Under the pieces are notes generated by a model. That model was not told the origin of the DNA. It saw nothing but the letters and a program-made list of their open reading frames with translations, and made no database searches. DNA of 64,000 bases. Source: an uncultured Pelagibacteraceae bacterium (lineage in GTDB: Bacteria; Pseudomonadota; Alphaproteobacteria; Pelagibacterales; Pelagibacteraceae). This document shows, one piece after another, positions 30,910-40,740 of the stretch. The stretch spans positions 115,534 to 179,533 of the forward strand of contig CACBFJ010000001.1 in the NCBI GenBank assembly GCA_902538495.1. Direction: 5' to 3'. The translations under genes and the position numbers were made by a program. Positions within the stretch are counted from its first letter, which is position 1. The number at the start of each line of letters is the position of its first letter.

Positions 30910-31536
30910 TTATGGCTTAGGTGGTAATTCATTTTTATCCATAAAAGCAAAACCTTTTTTAACACCATCTCTATCAGAGATATTCTCGTACCATCTAGTT
31001 AAATTTTTAAATTTTTTTAGACCAATGTCATGCCACTCATGCCTGGCAATCCAAGGAAATGTTCCAATATCTGCAATTGTATAATTTTCTCCTGATAAAT
31101 ATTTTGATTTTGATAATCTTTCATCTAACTCTCTATATATTCTTTCAGAAATCTTGAAATATCTGTCTTCACCAAACTTACTTTTCCCTGGATTATAATG
31201 ATGAAACTGATGATGTTGACCTAACATTGGACCAACATAGCCCATTTGGGCCATAAGCCATTGATTAATTTCTAATCTTTCTTCAGAATTATAAAATTTT
31301 CCACTTAATTCAGCTAAGTATATTAAAATTGCCCCAGACTCAAAAATTGTTTTTTTATTTTTATGATCAATAATTACAGGAATTTTACTTAATGGACTAA
31401 TCTTTTTAAAATCTTGTTTAAACTGTTCACCATTATCTAAATCAACTTTAGTTACTTTGTAGTCAAACTTGATCTCTTCAAGCATAATACTAATTTTTTT
31501 TCCATTAGGAGTATTAGCTGAAAAAAGCTCTATCAC
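30910..31536 (-). CDS. Glutathione S-transferase family protein
   Basis: N-terminal thioredoxin fold (SPLSKIPVIIDH, ESGAILIYLAE) and C-terminal GST helices (YTIADIGTFPWIARHEW). Confidence 0.9.
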   Translation of the reverse strand: MIELFSANTPNGKKISIMLEEIKFDYKVTKVDLDNGEQFKQDFKKISPLSKIPVIIDHKNKKTIFESGAILIYLAELSGKFYNSEERLEINQWLMAQMGYVGPMLGQHHQFHHYNPGKSKFGEDRYFKISERIYRELDERLSKSKYLSGENYTIADIGTFPWIARHEWHDIGLKKFKNLTRWYENISDRDGVKKGFAFMDKNELPPKP

Positions 31537-32549
31537 TCTTTTTTCCCAAGTCTTTTTAACAAGTTTGATGAAGTAGTTGTGAATTCAAATCTATATTTCT
31601 CATTAGGTCTTGCGAGTTTAAAACATGCTCTAGCAGCTAAAGCACCCTCATGGAAACCAGAGAGAATAAGTTTTAATTTACCAGGATAGTTACAGATATC
31701 TCCAACAGCATAAATACCTTTTTGATTTGTCTCAAATTTTTCTGTATCAACCTCAATAGTTTTTTTATTCAAATTAAGACCCCAATTAGCAATCGGTCCT
31801 AATTGCATAATAAGACCAAAAAAACCAAGCACATAATCAGACTTAAGGTTCTTAATTTCATTGTTGTCGTGTTTTATATCTATACTTTCTAATTTTTGAT
31901 CTCCTTGAGCATTTGCCATTTGATATTTAGTAAATAGGTTTATTTTTCCTGATTTTACAAGTTCCTGCATTTTATCTACTGTTGCTTGTGCTCCTCTAAA
32001 TTCATCTCGTCTATGTATTAAATTAATTTTACAATCTTTTGATAACTCAATAGCCCAATCTAATGCACTATCTCCACCTCCAAAAATTGATACTGTTTTA
32101 CCTTTAAATATTTTTTTATCTTTTACCGAATAAAATAATGATTTATTCTCATACTTTTCACATTCTTTTGGTGCAAATTTTCGAGGTTCGAATGAACCAA
32201 CTCCTCCAGCAATAATAACATTGGGTGTCAAAAAAGAGTTACCACTACTAGTTTTTACAAACCAGCTAGTATCTTCTTTCTTAACCTCCTCTACTCTTTC
32301 ACTTAAATGAAATTTAATGTCAAAAGGTTTTAACTGACTAATTAAATTATTTGTTAATTCTTCTCCTGTGCACTCTGGTACCGCAGGAATATCATAAATT
32401 GGTTTATCAGGATAAAGCTCTATACATTGTCCACCTATTTTATCTAAATTATCAACTATTTCACAATCAAGCCCAATTAGTTTTAATTGGTGTGCCGTAA
32501 ACAATCCTGTGGGTCCTGCTCCAATAATTAGTGCATCGGTTTTATTCAT
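31533..32549 (-). CDS. Ferredoxin--NADP+ reductase, thioredoxin-reductase-like type
   Basis: IIGAGPTGLFTAHQL, IGGQCIELYPDKPIYDIP, FGGGDSALDWAIEL, GIYAVGDICNYPGKLKLILSGFHEGALAA. Confidence 0.92.
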   Translation of the reverse strand: MNKTDALIIGAGPTGLFTAHQLKLIGLDCEIVDNLDKIGGQCIELYPDKPIYDIPAVPECTGEELTNNLISQLKPFDIKFHLSERVEEVKKEDTSWFVKTSSGNSFLTPNVIIAGGVGSFEPRKFAPKECEKYENKSLFYSVKDKKIFKGKTVSIFGGGDSALDWAIELSKDCKINLIHRRDEFRGAQATVDKMQELVKSGKINLFTKYQMANAQGDQKLESIDIKHDNNEIKNLKSDYVLGFFGLIMQLGPIANWGLNLNKKTIEVDTEKFETNQKGIYAVGDICNYPGKLKLILSGFHEGALAARACFKLARPNEKYRFEFTTTSSNLLKRLGKKE

Positions 32550-32870
32550 TTAAGCCTGTTTAGATGGTATGTTTACTTCGAGACCATCTATTTCATCTGA
32601 AACAATAATTTGGCAACTTAGTCTGCTATTTGTTTTTGGTTCAAATGCCATATCCAGCATATCATCTTCTCCGTCTTCTTTTTTTGGTAACTTATTAAAC
32701 CAGTCTTCTTTGACATAAACATGGCAAGTTGCACATGCCATTCCTCCACCACAATCTGCGTCTATGCCGGGTATGTTGTTTTGAACTGCACCCTCCATTA
32801 CAGTTAATCCATTTTGAACTTCGATTGTGTGTTTTTCGTTCTCGTGAGTGATGTATGTGATCTTAGCCAT
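32550..32870 (-). CDS. 2Fe-2S ferredoxin (adrenodoxin-like)
   Basis: Cluster motif [14 protein letters not shown] ... RLSCQIIV. Confidence 0.94.
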   Translation of the reverse strand: MAKITYITHENEKHTIEVQNGLTVMEGAVQNNIPGIDADCGGGMACATCHVYVKEDWFNKLPKKEDGEDDMLDMAFEPKTNSRLSCQIIVSDEIDGLEVNIPSKQA

Positions 32871-32887
32871 TAAAATGAATATAAGTG

Positions 32888-32930
32888 TAAAAAAAAATAG
32901 GGCAAGTATGTAAAAACATACTCGCCCTAT
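32888..32930 (-). terminator. Rho-independent terminator of the proteorhodopsin gene
   Basis: On the - strand: ATAGGGCGAGTATG-TTTTTA-CATACTTGCCCTAT followed by a T-run. Confidence 0.85.
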
Positions 32931-32952
32931 AAATTATAAGTTTAAAGCGTAA

Positions 32953-33729
32953 TTATCTTGCTCTTGCGCCAGCTCCAGAACTCATTGCAGCAGCCCAGAT
33001 TACTAGACCAAATGCAATTTTGTTAATGAAGTCAGCTAAGTTGTAAACTACGTTTAATGTGTCAGCATCTACTCCACCAGTTAGGTAACCAAATACGTAA
33101 CCTAATGGATAAATTGCCCAACCTACAGTTACAATCATTCTCATTGCACCGAACGCAGTTACAAGAGCTTTGTTTCCGCTCTTAGCAGCAGCTTTACCTG
33201 CTTCACCTGAGAATACTTCATAAAGAATGTATACCCAACCTGCCATACCGATAATGAAACCAAGTGTAGCGTTGATGTATCCCGCTTCTCCTAAGTATCC
33301 ACCGATTAACATTACTAATGAACCGATTAACAATCTCCAGAACATTCCAGAGTTTGCTTTTCTTACAGCTACTAGAATTAAATAAAATTCTACCATCTGT
33401 AATGGTACAGTAATTAACCAGTCAATATATCTATATACTGTTGGTGAGTCACCTGTAGCAACCCATACTTCTCTCATGTACATGTAGTGAATGAAAGCAA
33501 TACCAGTTACTAGACCAGCAACAGTTACTGATGTTTTCCACGCAGGGTTAACAGTACCTCTCTCCATGAAGAAGAAAGCTGTAGCCGCTAACATACCCAT
33601 TGAAATAATCCAAAAAGATATTCCAACAAAGTCATCCTGAGCTAACATCGTTGCGTCTGCTGCATTAGCAATTCCTGTTAAACCTGTTAAGGCAACAGCT
33701 GCTAGAGCAAACAGTTTAAGTTTTTTCAT
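32953..33729 (-). CDS. Proteorhodopsin, blue-tuned light-driven proton pump
   Basis: Seven-TM opsin; RYIDWLITVPLQMVEFYLIL (D103, T107, Q111, E114 here, aligning to GPR D97/T101/105/E108) and Schiff-base lysine K237 (LADFINKIAFG). Confidence 0.97.
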   Translation of the reverse strand: MKKLKLFALAAVALTGLTGIANAADATMLAQDDFVGISFWIISMGMLAATAFFFMERGTVNPAWKTSVTVAGLVTGIAFIHYMYMREVWVATGDSPTVYRYIDWLITVPLQMVEFYLILVAVRKANSGMFWRLLIGSLVMLIGGYLGEAGYINATLGFIIGMAGWVYILYEVFSGEAGKAAAKSGNKALVTAFGAMRMIVTVGWAIYPLGYVFGYLTGGVDADTLNVVYNLADFINKIAFGLVIWAAAMSSGAGARAR

Positions 33730-33760
33730 AAAAAACTCCCTCTTTAGTTAGTTTTTACTT

Positions 33761-33796
33761 TTAGTTTATATAAACTAAGCTTAGGCTTCCCTAAGC
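33761..33796. promoter_or_regulatory. Two abutting 18-nt inverted repeats in the proteorhodopsin/prpE divergent intergenic region
   Basis: 33761-33778 TTAGTTTATATAAACTAA (perfect palindrome), then 33779-33796 GCTTAGG-CTTC-CCTAAGC (perfect 7-bp stem). Confidence 0.7.
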
Positions 33797-33942
33797 AAAG
33801 ATTTGGGTTAAATAGCAAATAAAAACAGATTATTGAAGACTAAAGTGTCATTTATTTACGTTGATTTTACTGACTTTTTGAAATTAAATACAATTTATAA
33901 TTTAATAATCTAAAAAAAAGGCTCTATCGAATCAAAAATCAC

Positions 33943-35835
33943 ATGCCCAAGAAATTCAATGAAATATACCAAGAATCTATAAAGAATCCTGAAAACTTTT
34001 GGAGACAAGCATCAGAAAACATCTTCTGGTTTAAGAAACCAAGCAAAATTTTAAACAAATCCAATCCTCCTTTCTATAAATGGTATGAAGATGGTGTCAC
34101 TAACACGTGTTATAACGCATTGGATTTTCACATTGATCAAGGAAAGGGAGGCAAAACCGCATTAATTTACGACAGTCCTATTACTGGAAATAAAAGCAAG
34201 TTCAGTTATGAGGAATTGAGATCAAAAGTATCCAAATTTGCAGGAGCACTTAGAAATCAAGGGGTCAATAAAGGTGATCGAGTAATAATTTATATGCCCA
34301 TGATACCTGAGGCTGTTATAGCAATGCTTGCTTGTGCAAGAATTGGGGCCATACACTCAGTTGTTTTTGGTGGATTTGCCTCAAACGAACTTGCAAGTAG
34401 AATTGACGACAGTAAAGCTAAACTTTTAGTAACTGCTTCATGTGGTTTTGAGCCTGGAAGGACTGTTGAATATAAACCCTTAGTAGACGAAGCAATAAAA
34501 CTTGCTAATCACAAAATTAGTAAAATGATTTTGTTTCAAAGAAAAGGTCATGAAGTCAAATTAAATGCTCCTATGGAGATCAGCTGGGATGAAGCCCATG
34601 CTGATGCTAAGGATACAGATTGTGTGGAAATGAATTCAAACGAATTTGCTTATATTCTTTACACATCAGGAACTACCGGAACTCCAAAGGGTATCGTTAG
34701 AGATATTGGGGGTCACATCGTTGCTTTAAAATGGACTATGAAAAATATTTATAACATTGAAGAGGATGATATTTGGTGGTCTGCTAGTGATATTGGTTGG
34801 ATAGTGGGTCACTCATATATTGTTTACGCTCCGTTATTTAAAGGATGCACAACCGTGCTGTTTGAGGGTAAGCCTGTCGGTACACCTGATGCAGGTGCTT
34901 TCTGGAAAATTATTTCAGACTATAAAGTGAAATCATTATTCACAGCACCAACAGCTTTTAGAGCAATTAAAAAAGAAGATCCTGATGGAAAATTCTTCTC
35001 CAAATATGACTTAAGCAAATTTGAGAGTCTTTTTTTAGCTGGTGAGCGTGCAGATCCAGATACAATTAAGTGGGCAGAAAATTTATTAAAGGTTCCAGTA
35101 ATAGATCATTGGTGGCAAACAGAAACAAGCTGGGCAATAAGCTCAAATTGTACCGGAATTGAAATGATGAAAACTAAATATGGTTCAGCATGTAAAGCAG
35201 TGCCTGGCTATGATGTAAAAATTATTAAATCAGACCAGACTTTGGCTAAACCAAATGAAATGGGAGATATAGTTGTGAAACTCCCATTGCCCCCAGGTAC
35301 ATTCCCAACTCTTTGGAATGCTGATCAAAGATATAAAGAAAACTACATGTCAAACTATGACGGTTATTATCAAACTTATGATGCAGGTCATATTGATGAA
35401 GATGGATATATATGGATTATGTCTAGAACAGATGACATAATTAATGTTGCAGGCCACAGATTATCAACTGGCGCAATCGAAGAAGTTTTGTCTGAACATC
35501 AATCAGTAGCTGAATGTGCTGTTCTTGGAATTGCCGACAAACTAAAAGGACAATTGCCTATTGGCTTAGTTGTTTTAAAAGCAGGCGTTGATAAAAGTCA
35601 CGAGGATATCTCAAAGGAGTGCATACAAATGGTCAGAGAGAAAATAGGTCCAGTTGCTGCATTTAAAATTGCTATAGTTATCAAAAGACTTCCTAAAACT
35701 AGATCAGGTAAAATTTTAAGAGGAACAATCAGAAAAATTGCTGATAAAGAGGAATATAAAATGCCTCCAACTATTGATGATCCGGCAATTTTAGATGAGA
35801 TAAAAGCTGATCTAAAAAATAATAATATTCTTTAA
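33943..35835 (+). CDS. prpE: Propionyl-CoA synthetase (acetyl-CoA synthetase family)
   Basis: YTSGTTGTPKGIVRD, ASCGFEPGRTVEYKPLVDEA (PrpE-type), KTRSGKILRGTIRKIAD. Confidence 0.87.
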   Translation: MPKKFNEIYQESIKNPENFWRQASENIFWFKKPSKILNKSNPPFYKWYEDGVTNTCYNALDFHIDQGKGGKTALIYDSPITGNKSKFSYEELRSKVSKFAGALRNQGVNKGDRVIIYMPMIPEAVIAMLACARIGAIHSVVFGGFASNELASRIDDSKAKLLVTASCGFEPGRTVEYKPLVDEAIKLANHKISKMILFQRKGHEVKLNAPMEISWDEAHADAKDTDCVEMNSNEFAYILYTSGTTGTPKGIVRDIGGHIVALKWTMKNIYNIEEDDIWWSASDIGWIVGHSYIVYAPLFKGCTTVLFEGKPVGTPDAGAFWKIISDYKVKSLFTAPTAFRAIKKEDPDGKFFSKYDLSKFESLFLAGERADPDTIKWAENLLKVPVIDHWWQTETSWAISSNCTGIEMMKTKYGSACKAVPGYDVKIIKSDQTLAKPNEMGDIVVKLPLPPGTFPTLWNADQRYKENYMSNYDGYYQTYDAGHIDEDGYIWIMSRTDDIINVAGHRLSTGAIEEVLSEHQSVAECAVLGIADKLKGQLPIGLVVLKAGVDKSHEDISKECIQMVREKIGPVAAFKIAIVIKRLPKTRSGKILRGTIRKIADKEEYKMPPTIDDPAILDEIKADLKNNNIL

Positions 35836-35837
35836 TA

Positions 35838-36170
35838 GTGTTAAAAACATATTTATTCCTAATTGGGGCAATTTTTTGTGAAGTTGCCGGAACAATGTTA
35901 TTACCAGTGTCACAAAATTTTACAAAGTTTTTACCAACTTTTGCCTTAGCCGCATTTTATTTAACTGCGTTTTATCTTCTAACTTTTGTTGTAAATAAAT
36001 TACCGATTGCAATTGTTTATGCTACTTGGAGTGGCCTTGGAATATTTACTATTGCAATACTAGGCTACATATTTTTTAAACAAACTTTAGCTTGGCAAGC
36101 AATCGTAGGGTTATTCTTAATTGTGATTGGTGTAATATTAGTAAATAGTTTTACAGGAAAGATTAGCTAA
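35838..36170 (+). CDS. Small multidrug resistance (EmrE-like) transporter
   Basis: Four-TM protein; AIFCEVAGTMLLPVS, AIVYATWSGLGIFTIAILGYIFFKQ. Confidence 0.9.
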   Translation: MLKTYLFLIGAIFCEVAGTMLLPVSQNFTKFLPTFALAAFYLTAFYLLTFVVNKLPIAIVYATWSGLGIFTIAILGYIFFKQTLAWQAIVGLFLIVIGVILVNSFTGKIS

Positions 36171-37470
36171 ACACTAAAGGATTTCCCTCAGGTTCACCTA
36201 AAATTTTACTATCTTTCATTTTTATTTTTCCAGCTATAATAGTTGCCATTGGAGTACCCTTAAACTCAAATCCATTGAAAGGTGACCATCCACATTTACT
36301 CTCAATATTTTCATTTTTAATTTGAATTGTTCTGTTCATGTCCACCACAGTAAAATCAGCATCATAACCTTCTTTAATAAATCCTTTATTTTTTATACCA
36401 AAAATTTTAACTGGATTTTCACAAACAAGATTAATTAATTGGTTTAATGATAACTTCCCATCATTTACATGATTCAGCATCACAGGCATCAAAGTTTGAA
36501 CACCAGGCATTCCTGAAGGTGAATTGGGATATTCTTTTTCTTTATTAACTTTTAGATGTGGGGCGTGATCTGATCCAATTGTATCGTTTAAATTATTTTT
36601 AACTGCGTACCAAAATCTATCATAATGAGATTTATCTCTAATAGGAGGATTCATTTGAGCATATGTGCCAAGCTTGTCATAACAGTCTGGAGCATAAATC
36701 GTTAAATGTTGGGGAGTAATTTCAAAAGTAATGTTTCCTTTATGTTGAGATAAAAAATCAATTTCTTGCTTTGTTGATATATGAAGTACATGGGCTTTTT
36801 TGTTATATTTTTTTGCAATCCTAACAATTCTTCTTGTTGATGACATGGCACATTCCTCACTCCTCCATACTGGATGTGTATGGACATCTCCATTTTTAAT
36901 TAATTTCTTATTTACCTCTAAAATTGCCTCATCCTCTGAATGAACTGCTACAACTTTTGAGCTATTTTGAAAAACTTTATCAATATCTTTTTCATCAGCT
37001 ACTAAAAGATTTCCAGTCGACGAACCAGCAAATAGTTTTATACCACAGCACCCTTCTAAATTTTTTAATTCTGCTAATTGGCTGACATTGTCAGCAGTTG
37101 CTCCAAAATAAAAAGCGTAATTGCAGTACATTCTATTTTTTGCAAGATCTAACTTTCTTTGAAATTCTTTTATGTTTGATGTTGGAGGGTTGGTATTCGG
37201 CATTTCAAAAACAGCTGTTATACCACCTGCGACCGCGGCCCTACTTCCTGAATTTAGATCTTCAGTATCAGTTGAACCCGGTTCTCTAAAATGTGTTTGG
37301 GTATCTATGCAACCAGGTAAAACAGTTTGGTTTTTTGCATCATATGATTCTTTTGCGTCTTCAGAAATATCGCCAATCTTTAAAATTTTACCATCTTTTA
37401 CCGCAATATCCTTATTTTCTAATTGTCCGTTAATATAACATTGCCCATTTTTGATTATTAGATCTAACAT
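36163..37470 (-). CDS. pyrC: Dihydroorotase
   Basis: DTQTHFREPGSTDTEDL, FEMPNTNPPT, GIKLFAGSSTG, HVLHIST, IGSDHAPH, SGMPGVQTLMPVML. Confidence 0.88.
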   Translation of the reverse strand: MLDLIIKNGQCYINGQLENKDIAVKDGKILKIGDISEDAKESYDAKNQTVLPGCIDTQTHFREPGSTDTEDLNSGSRAAVAGGITAVFEMPNTNPPTSNIKEFQRKLDLAKNRMYCNYAFYFGATADNVSQLAELKNLEGCCGIKLFAGSSTGNLLVADEKDIDKVFQNSSKVVAVHSEDEAILEVNKKLIKNGDVHTHPVWRSEECAMSSTRRIVRIAKKYNKKAHVLHISTKQEIDFLSQHKGNITFEITPQHLTIYAPDCYDKLGTYAQMNPPIRDKSHYDRFWYAVKNNLNDTIGSDHAPHLKVNKEKEYPNSPSGMPGVQTLMPVMLNHVNDGKLSLNQLINLVCENPVKIFGIKNKGFIKEGYDADFTVVDMNRTIQIKNENIESKCGWSPFNGFEFKGTPMATIIAGKIKMKDSKILGEPEGNPLVFS

Positions 37471-38407
37471 TTATGAAAAAAGTTATTATATTAAAAATAG
37501 CTATCAATCAAACATGAATAACAGTGTTTTTATATTAAAAGACAGATCCATACTCTTTGTTAATGGCTTAGATGCTAAAAATTTTCTTCAAAATTTAATA
37601 AGTAATGACATCAATAAAGTAAATGATAGTTCTAGTTGTTTTGCGTCTTTATTAACACCTCAGGGTAAATTTCTTTATGAATTTATAATTGTAAAACATA
37701 AATTAGGTTTTTTTATTGATTGTGAAAAAACTCAATCAGAAGCGATATTTAAACAACTAAACATGTATAAACTTAGATCAAAAGTGGAGATATTAGATTT
37801 AAGTAATGAATTTGTTGTAGCAAGTTTTGGTTACGAAAAATATTTATCGATTGAGGGATCAAAAGACATATTGGGTTTTACTTTTAAATATAGGGAAGAT
37901 CCTATCATTCTAGATCCTCGGAATAAAAATTTAGGTGCACGCTTAATAATCAACTTAGAAAAACTTTACCTATCATTAAAAAAACTTGATTTAAAAGATG
38001 ATAACATCGAAAAATACTACGCTCAAAGTCACAAATTAGGAGTTGTTCCGAAATATTTGAATAAGCTACAAAATAAATTATTTGGTATTGAATGTAATTA
38101 TGCTGAACTAAATGGAATTGATTTTAAAAAAGGATGTTTTGTAGGTCAGGAAAATACAGCAAGAATAAATTTAAAAAACAAACTATCAAAAAGATTATTG
38201 CCTATTGAAATAATTGAGGGAAATTTATCAGAAGATGAAAAAGTTTTTAATAATGATGTAGAGATTGGTAAAGTATTAATTAATGACAATTACCCTTTTG
38301 CCCTAATAAAGTTTTTAGATAAAAATTTTGACAAAAATCAAGTATTTAAAAGTAAAAATGGAACTTTTAAAATTTTGGTGCCTGAGTGGCTAAATATTAA
38401 TAATTAA
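37451..38407 (+). CDS. ygfZ: YgfZ/GcvT-like folate-binding protein
   Basis: KKGCFVGQENTARI signature; likely start at the internal Met near 37514 (MNNSVFILKDRSIL). Confidence 0.88.
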   Translation: MIIRSNIYEKSYYIKNSYQSNMNNSVFILKDRSILFVNGLDAKNFLQNLISNDINKVNDSSSCFASLLTPQGKFLYEFIIVKHKLGFFIDCEKTQSEAIFKQLNMYKLRSKVEILDLSNEFVVASFGYEKYLSIEGSKDILGFTFKYREDPIILDPRNKNLGARLIINLEKLYLSLKKLDLKDDNIEKYYAQSHKLGVVPKYLNKLQNKLFGIECNYAELNGIDFKKGCFVGQENTARINLKNKLSKRLLPIEIIEGNLSEDEKVFNNDVEIGKVLINDNYPFALIKFLDKNFDKNQVFKSKNGTFKILVPEWLNINN

Positions 38408-40524
38408 TTTTTATTTGATAGTTTAATAAATAATCCATAATCAGGATCTTTATTGAAGAGTTCATAGTGACCATCTAAATTAATTTGAAAATTATCTAAT
38501 TCTTTATTGTGAGATAGTTTCGCTAAAGAGTCTTGAAATGTCATTGAGTATAGTGATCTTTGTGAATTTTTATAATCAAGCGCTATCACAAAATTATCAT
38601 TTTTACTGTCTTTGGCCTGATCCCTAGTATATTTTGTCATTAAAGTTAGTCCGTTATTAGAAATTAAATCAAATCCAATTCCGCCAATTATATTATGTGT
38701 AGCATTATTTATATTTTTAAAAGTATAAGCACTACCATCTGACTCGTATGAAAATTTTTGCTGAGATGACGGACTCATATCAGCATAATATTCAAAATCA
38801 AAATATGGTATCAAACTTCCAACCTTTAATTCATAAGTATTGTCCAAACTTGCACCTATTGAGGAAGTAAAATTTCCAATATATTGATCTTCAAATTTTA
38901 AGTTTAGTCCAGCTGCACCTGTTTCTGTATATTCACCAAAATGTGTTATCCCATAATTTATTTTTATCTTAGGTGTAAAATTTAATTTATTTTTTGAAAA
39001 AGTATCTCTTAAACTTAAGGATCCATATAATTGCTCACCATATCTTTCACCGTCAGTTGATGTTGAACCGCTATTATTTAATAAATCAGAATTTATAAAA
39101 CTTAATCCTAATAAGTGATCTGTAAATCTCTCTCCTCCTTTTGGTTTGCTCTCATAAAAAGTTAAACTAAATGAACTCATATCAAGCGCACTTCCAAGAT
39201 CCCCCACATCAACATCGTCACTACCAAATCTTAATGCTATTCCTCTCATAATATTATCTTCGCTTCTTTTGTCGGCTCCAAAAGTAATTGCTGAAGTATT
39301 AATATCTTTTGAGGAAGAATCAGAAGTATCTCCAATTTTACCAATACTAATTGTACCTTCGCTCCAAAAAGACCAGCTAGAATTTTGATTTAAATCGGAA
39401 GAATTATTATTAGAAAAATAAAGAGGAATTAATTCCTCTGTAAGAGAATTTAAAATTTCATTATTAAATTGAAACTTAATATTTTGGTTTGTTAAATTTA
39501 ATCTATTGCTGTTACGTCTTAACCATTCCATACGATTTAGGACTGGATAGGTTGTATGTTGAATTAATTTTTTTGCTGCCTCTGATTGGGATTCTGCCGA
39601 TGCAACATCATCTTTATTTGCTGTTGGATCAATACATTTAACTACCCCGAAACCACATGATAGATTATATTCGTGTACATCAGATGATTTATCTGTGTCA
39701 TAATCCATAATAAACATTTTGGATCCATCAGTGTTAAACGTTATACCCCATACCTGAGTAAGTTCTTCAGACGTATTATATGAACCTACATAAGTAACGG
39801 TACCAGCTAAATTAAACGGAGTAGATAAAGAATACTCATTTATTGTATCTCCTTCACCAGTTGTTATATACATTTTGGATCCATCAGAACTAAATTTTAT
39901 ACCCCGAACATCACCACCATTAGCAATTAAACCACCGCCACTTGGTGAAAAATTTTTTACTAAAGTTTCGTTAGATAAATCATACGGGCTTGAAAGTGAA
40001 TATTGAAAGACATGCCCATTACTTGCTCTATCAAGGAGATAGATATTTTTACCGTCATTACTAAAAGTTATTGCTCTTAAATTTGGAGAGCCATCTAAAG
40101 TGAAACTTTTGTTACCTTGGCTTACACAAGTTGAAATATCATAAGCAGTTGTTAATGAGTATATTTCTACATCATCGTCTCCCATGTCAGTTAAAAAAAA
40201 TTTTGTTCCATCAGAGTTAAATTCGATATTAGTGCCATCTAATGCCTCACCTCCGATATTACAAAAGGAGTTAGTTAAAAAAGTTGCTTCTGAAATATCA
40301 AAAGGAGTACTTAATGTATATTGGATCACTCTATTAGCAGAAAAACCGGCAATGAACATTCTTGTACCATCCGAGTTAAAAGTTATACCTGAGGGTGAGT
40401 TCTGGCCTTTGTCACTATTTTTTGGAACATCGATATCGTCAACAAATGACGAAACTGCTCCAAAAGCTTTAAAGCTCGTGAGAAAAAAGATTAATAATAA
40501 ACTTATAAATTTTAGCAATTTCAC
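38404..40524 (-). CDS. Exported protein with about five propeller-like repeats and a C-terminal autotransporter-like beta-domain
   Basis: Signal peptide; repeats such as GITFNSDGTRMFIAGFSANRVIQYTLSTPFDIS; C-terminal alternating amphipathic strands resembling an outer-membrane barrel. Confidence 0.7.
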   Translation of the reverse strand: MKLLKFISLLLIFFLTSFKAFGAVSSFVDDIDVPKNSDKGQNSPSGITFNSDGTRMFIAGFSANRVIQYTLSTPFDISEATFLTNSFCNIGGEALDGTNIEFNSDGTKFFLTDMGDDDVEIYSLTTAYDISTCVSQGNKSFTLDGSPNLRAITFSNDGKNIYLLDRASNGHVFQYSLSSPYDLSNETLVKNFSPSGGGLIANGGDVRGIKFSSDGSKMYITTGEGDTINEYSLSTPFNLAGTVTYVGSYNTSEELTQVWGITFNTDGSKMFIMDYDTDKSSDVHEYNLSCGFGVVKCIDPTANKDDVASAESQSEAAKKLIQHTTYPVLNRMEWLRRNSNRLNLTNQNIKFQFNNEILNSLTEELIPLYFSNNNSSDLNQNSSWSFWSEGTISIGKIGDTSDSSSKDINTSAITFGADKRSEDNIMRGIALRFGSDDVDVGDLGSALDMSSFSLTFYESKPKGGERFTDHLLGLSFINSDLLNNSGSTSTDGERYGEQLYGSLSLRDTFSKNKLNFTPKIKINYGITHFGEYTETGAAGLNLKFEDQYIGNFTSSIGASLDNTYELKVGSLIPYFDFEYYADMSPSSQQKFSYESDGSAYTFKNINNATHNIIGGIGFDLISNNGLTLMTKYTRDQAKDSKNDNFVIALDYKNSQRSLYSMTFQDSLAKLSHNKELDNFQINLDGHYELFNKDPDYGLFIKLSNKN

Positions 40525-40597
40525 GAGCTATTTTTAAACCAAAAAAATATTTTATGCATCCGAGAATATAGATGATTGATGTTGAAAAAGTTACATT

Positions 40598-40683
40598 TGG
40601 TGCGGCCAGAGAGACTCGAACTCTCATGGACTAGGTCCACACGGCCCTCAACCGTGCCTGTCTACCAATTTCAGCATGGCCGC
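40598..40683 (-). tRNA. tRNA-Leu(GAG), CCA encoded
   Basis: Reverse complement GCGGCCATGCTGAAATTGGTAGACAGGCACGGTTGAGGGCCGTG...GTTCGAGTCTCTCTGGCCGCACCA; acceptor stem GCGGCCA/TGGCCGC, loop TTGAGGG gives anticodon GAG; long variable arm. Confidence 0.95.
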
Positions 40684-40740
40684 AAATATGACCCACATTA
40701 AATCAATGACAAGCAGGTTTCAAATTGATAAATTTTTATT

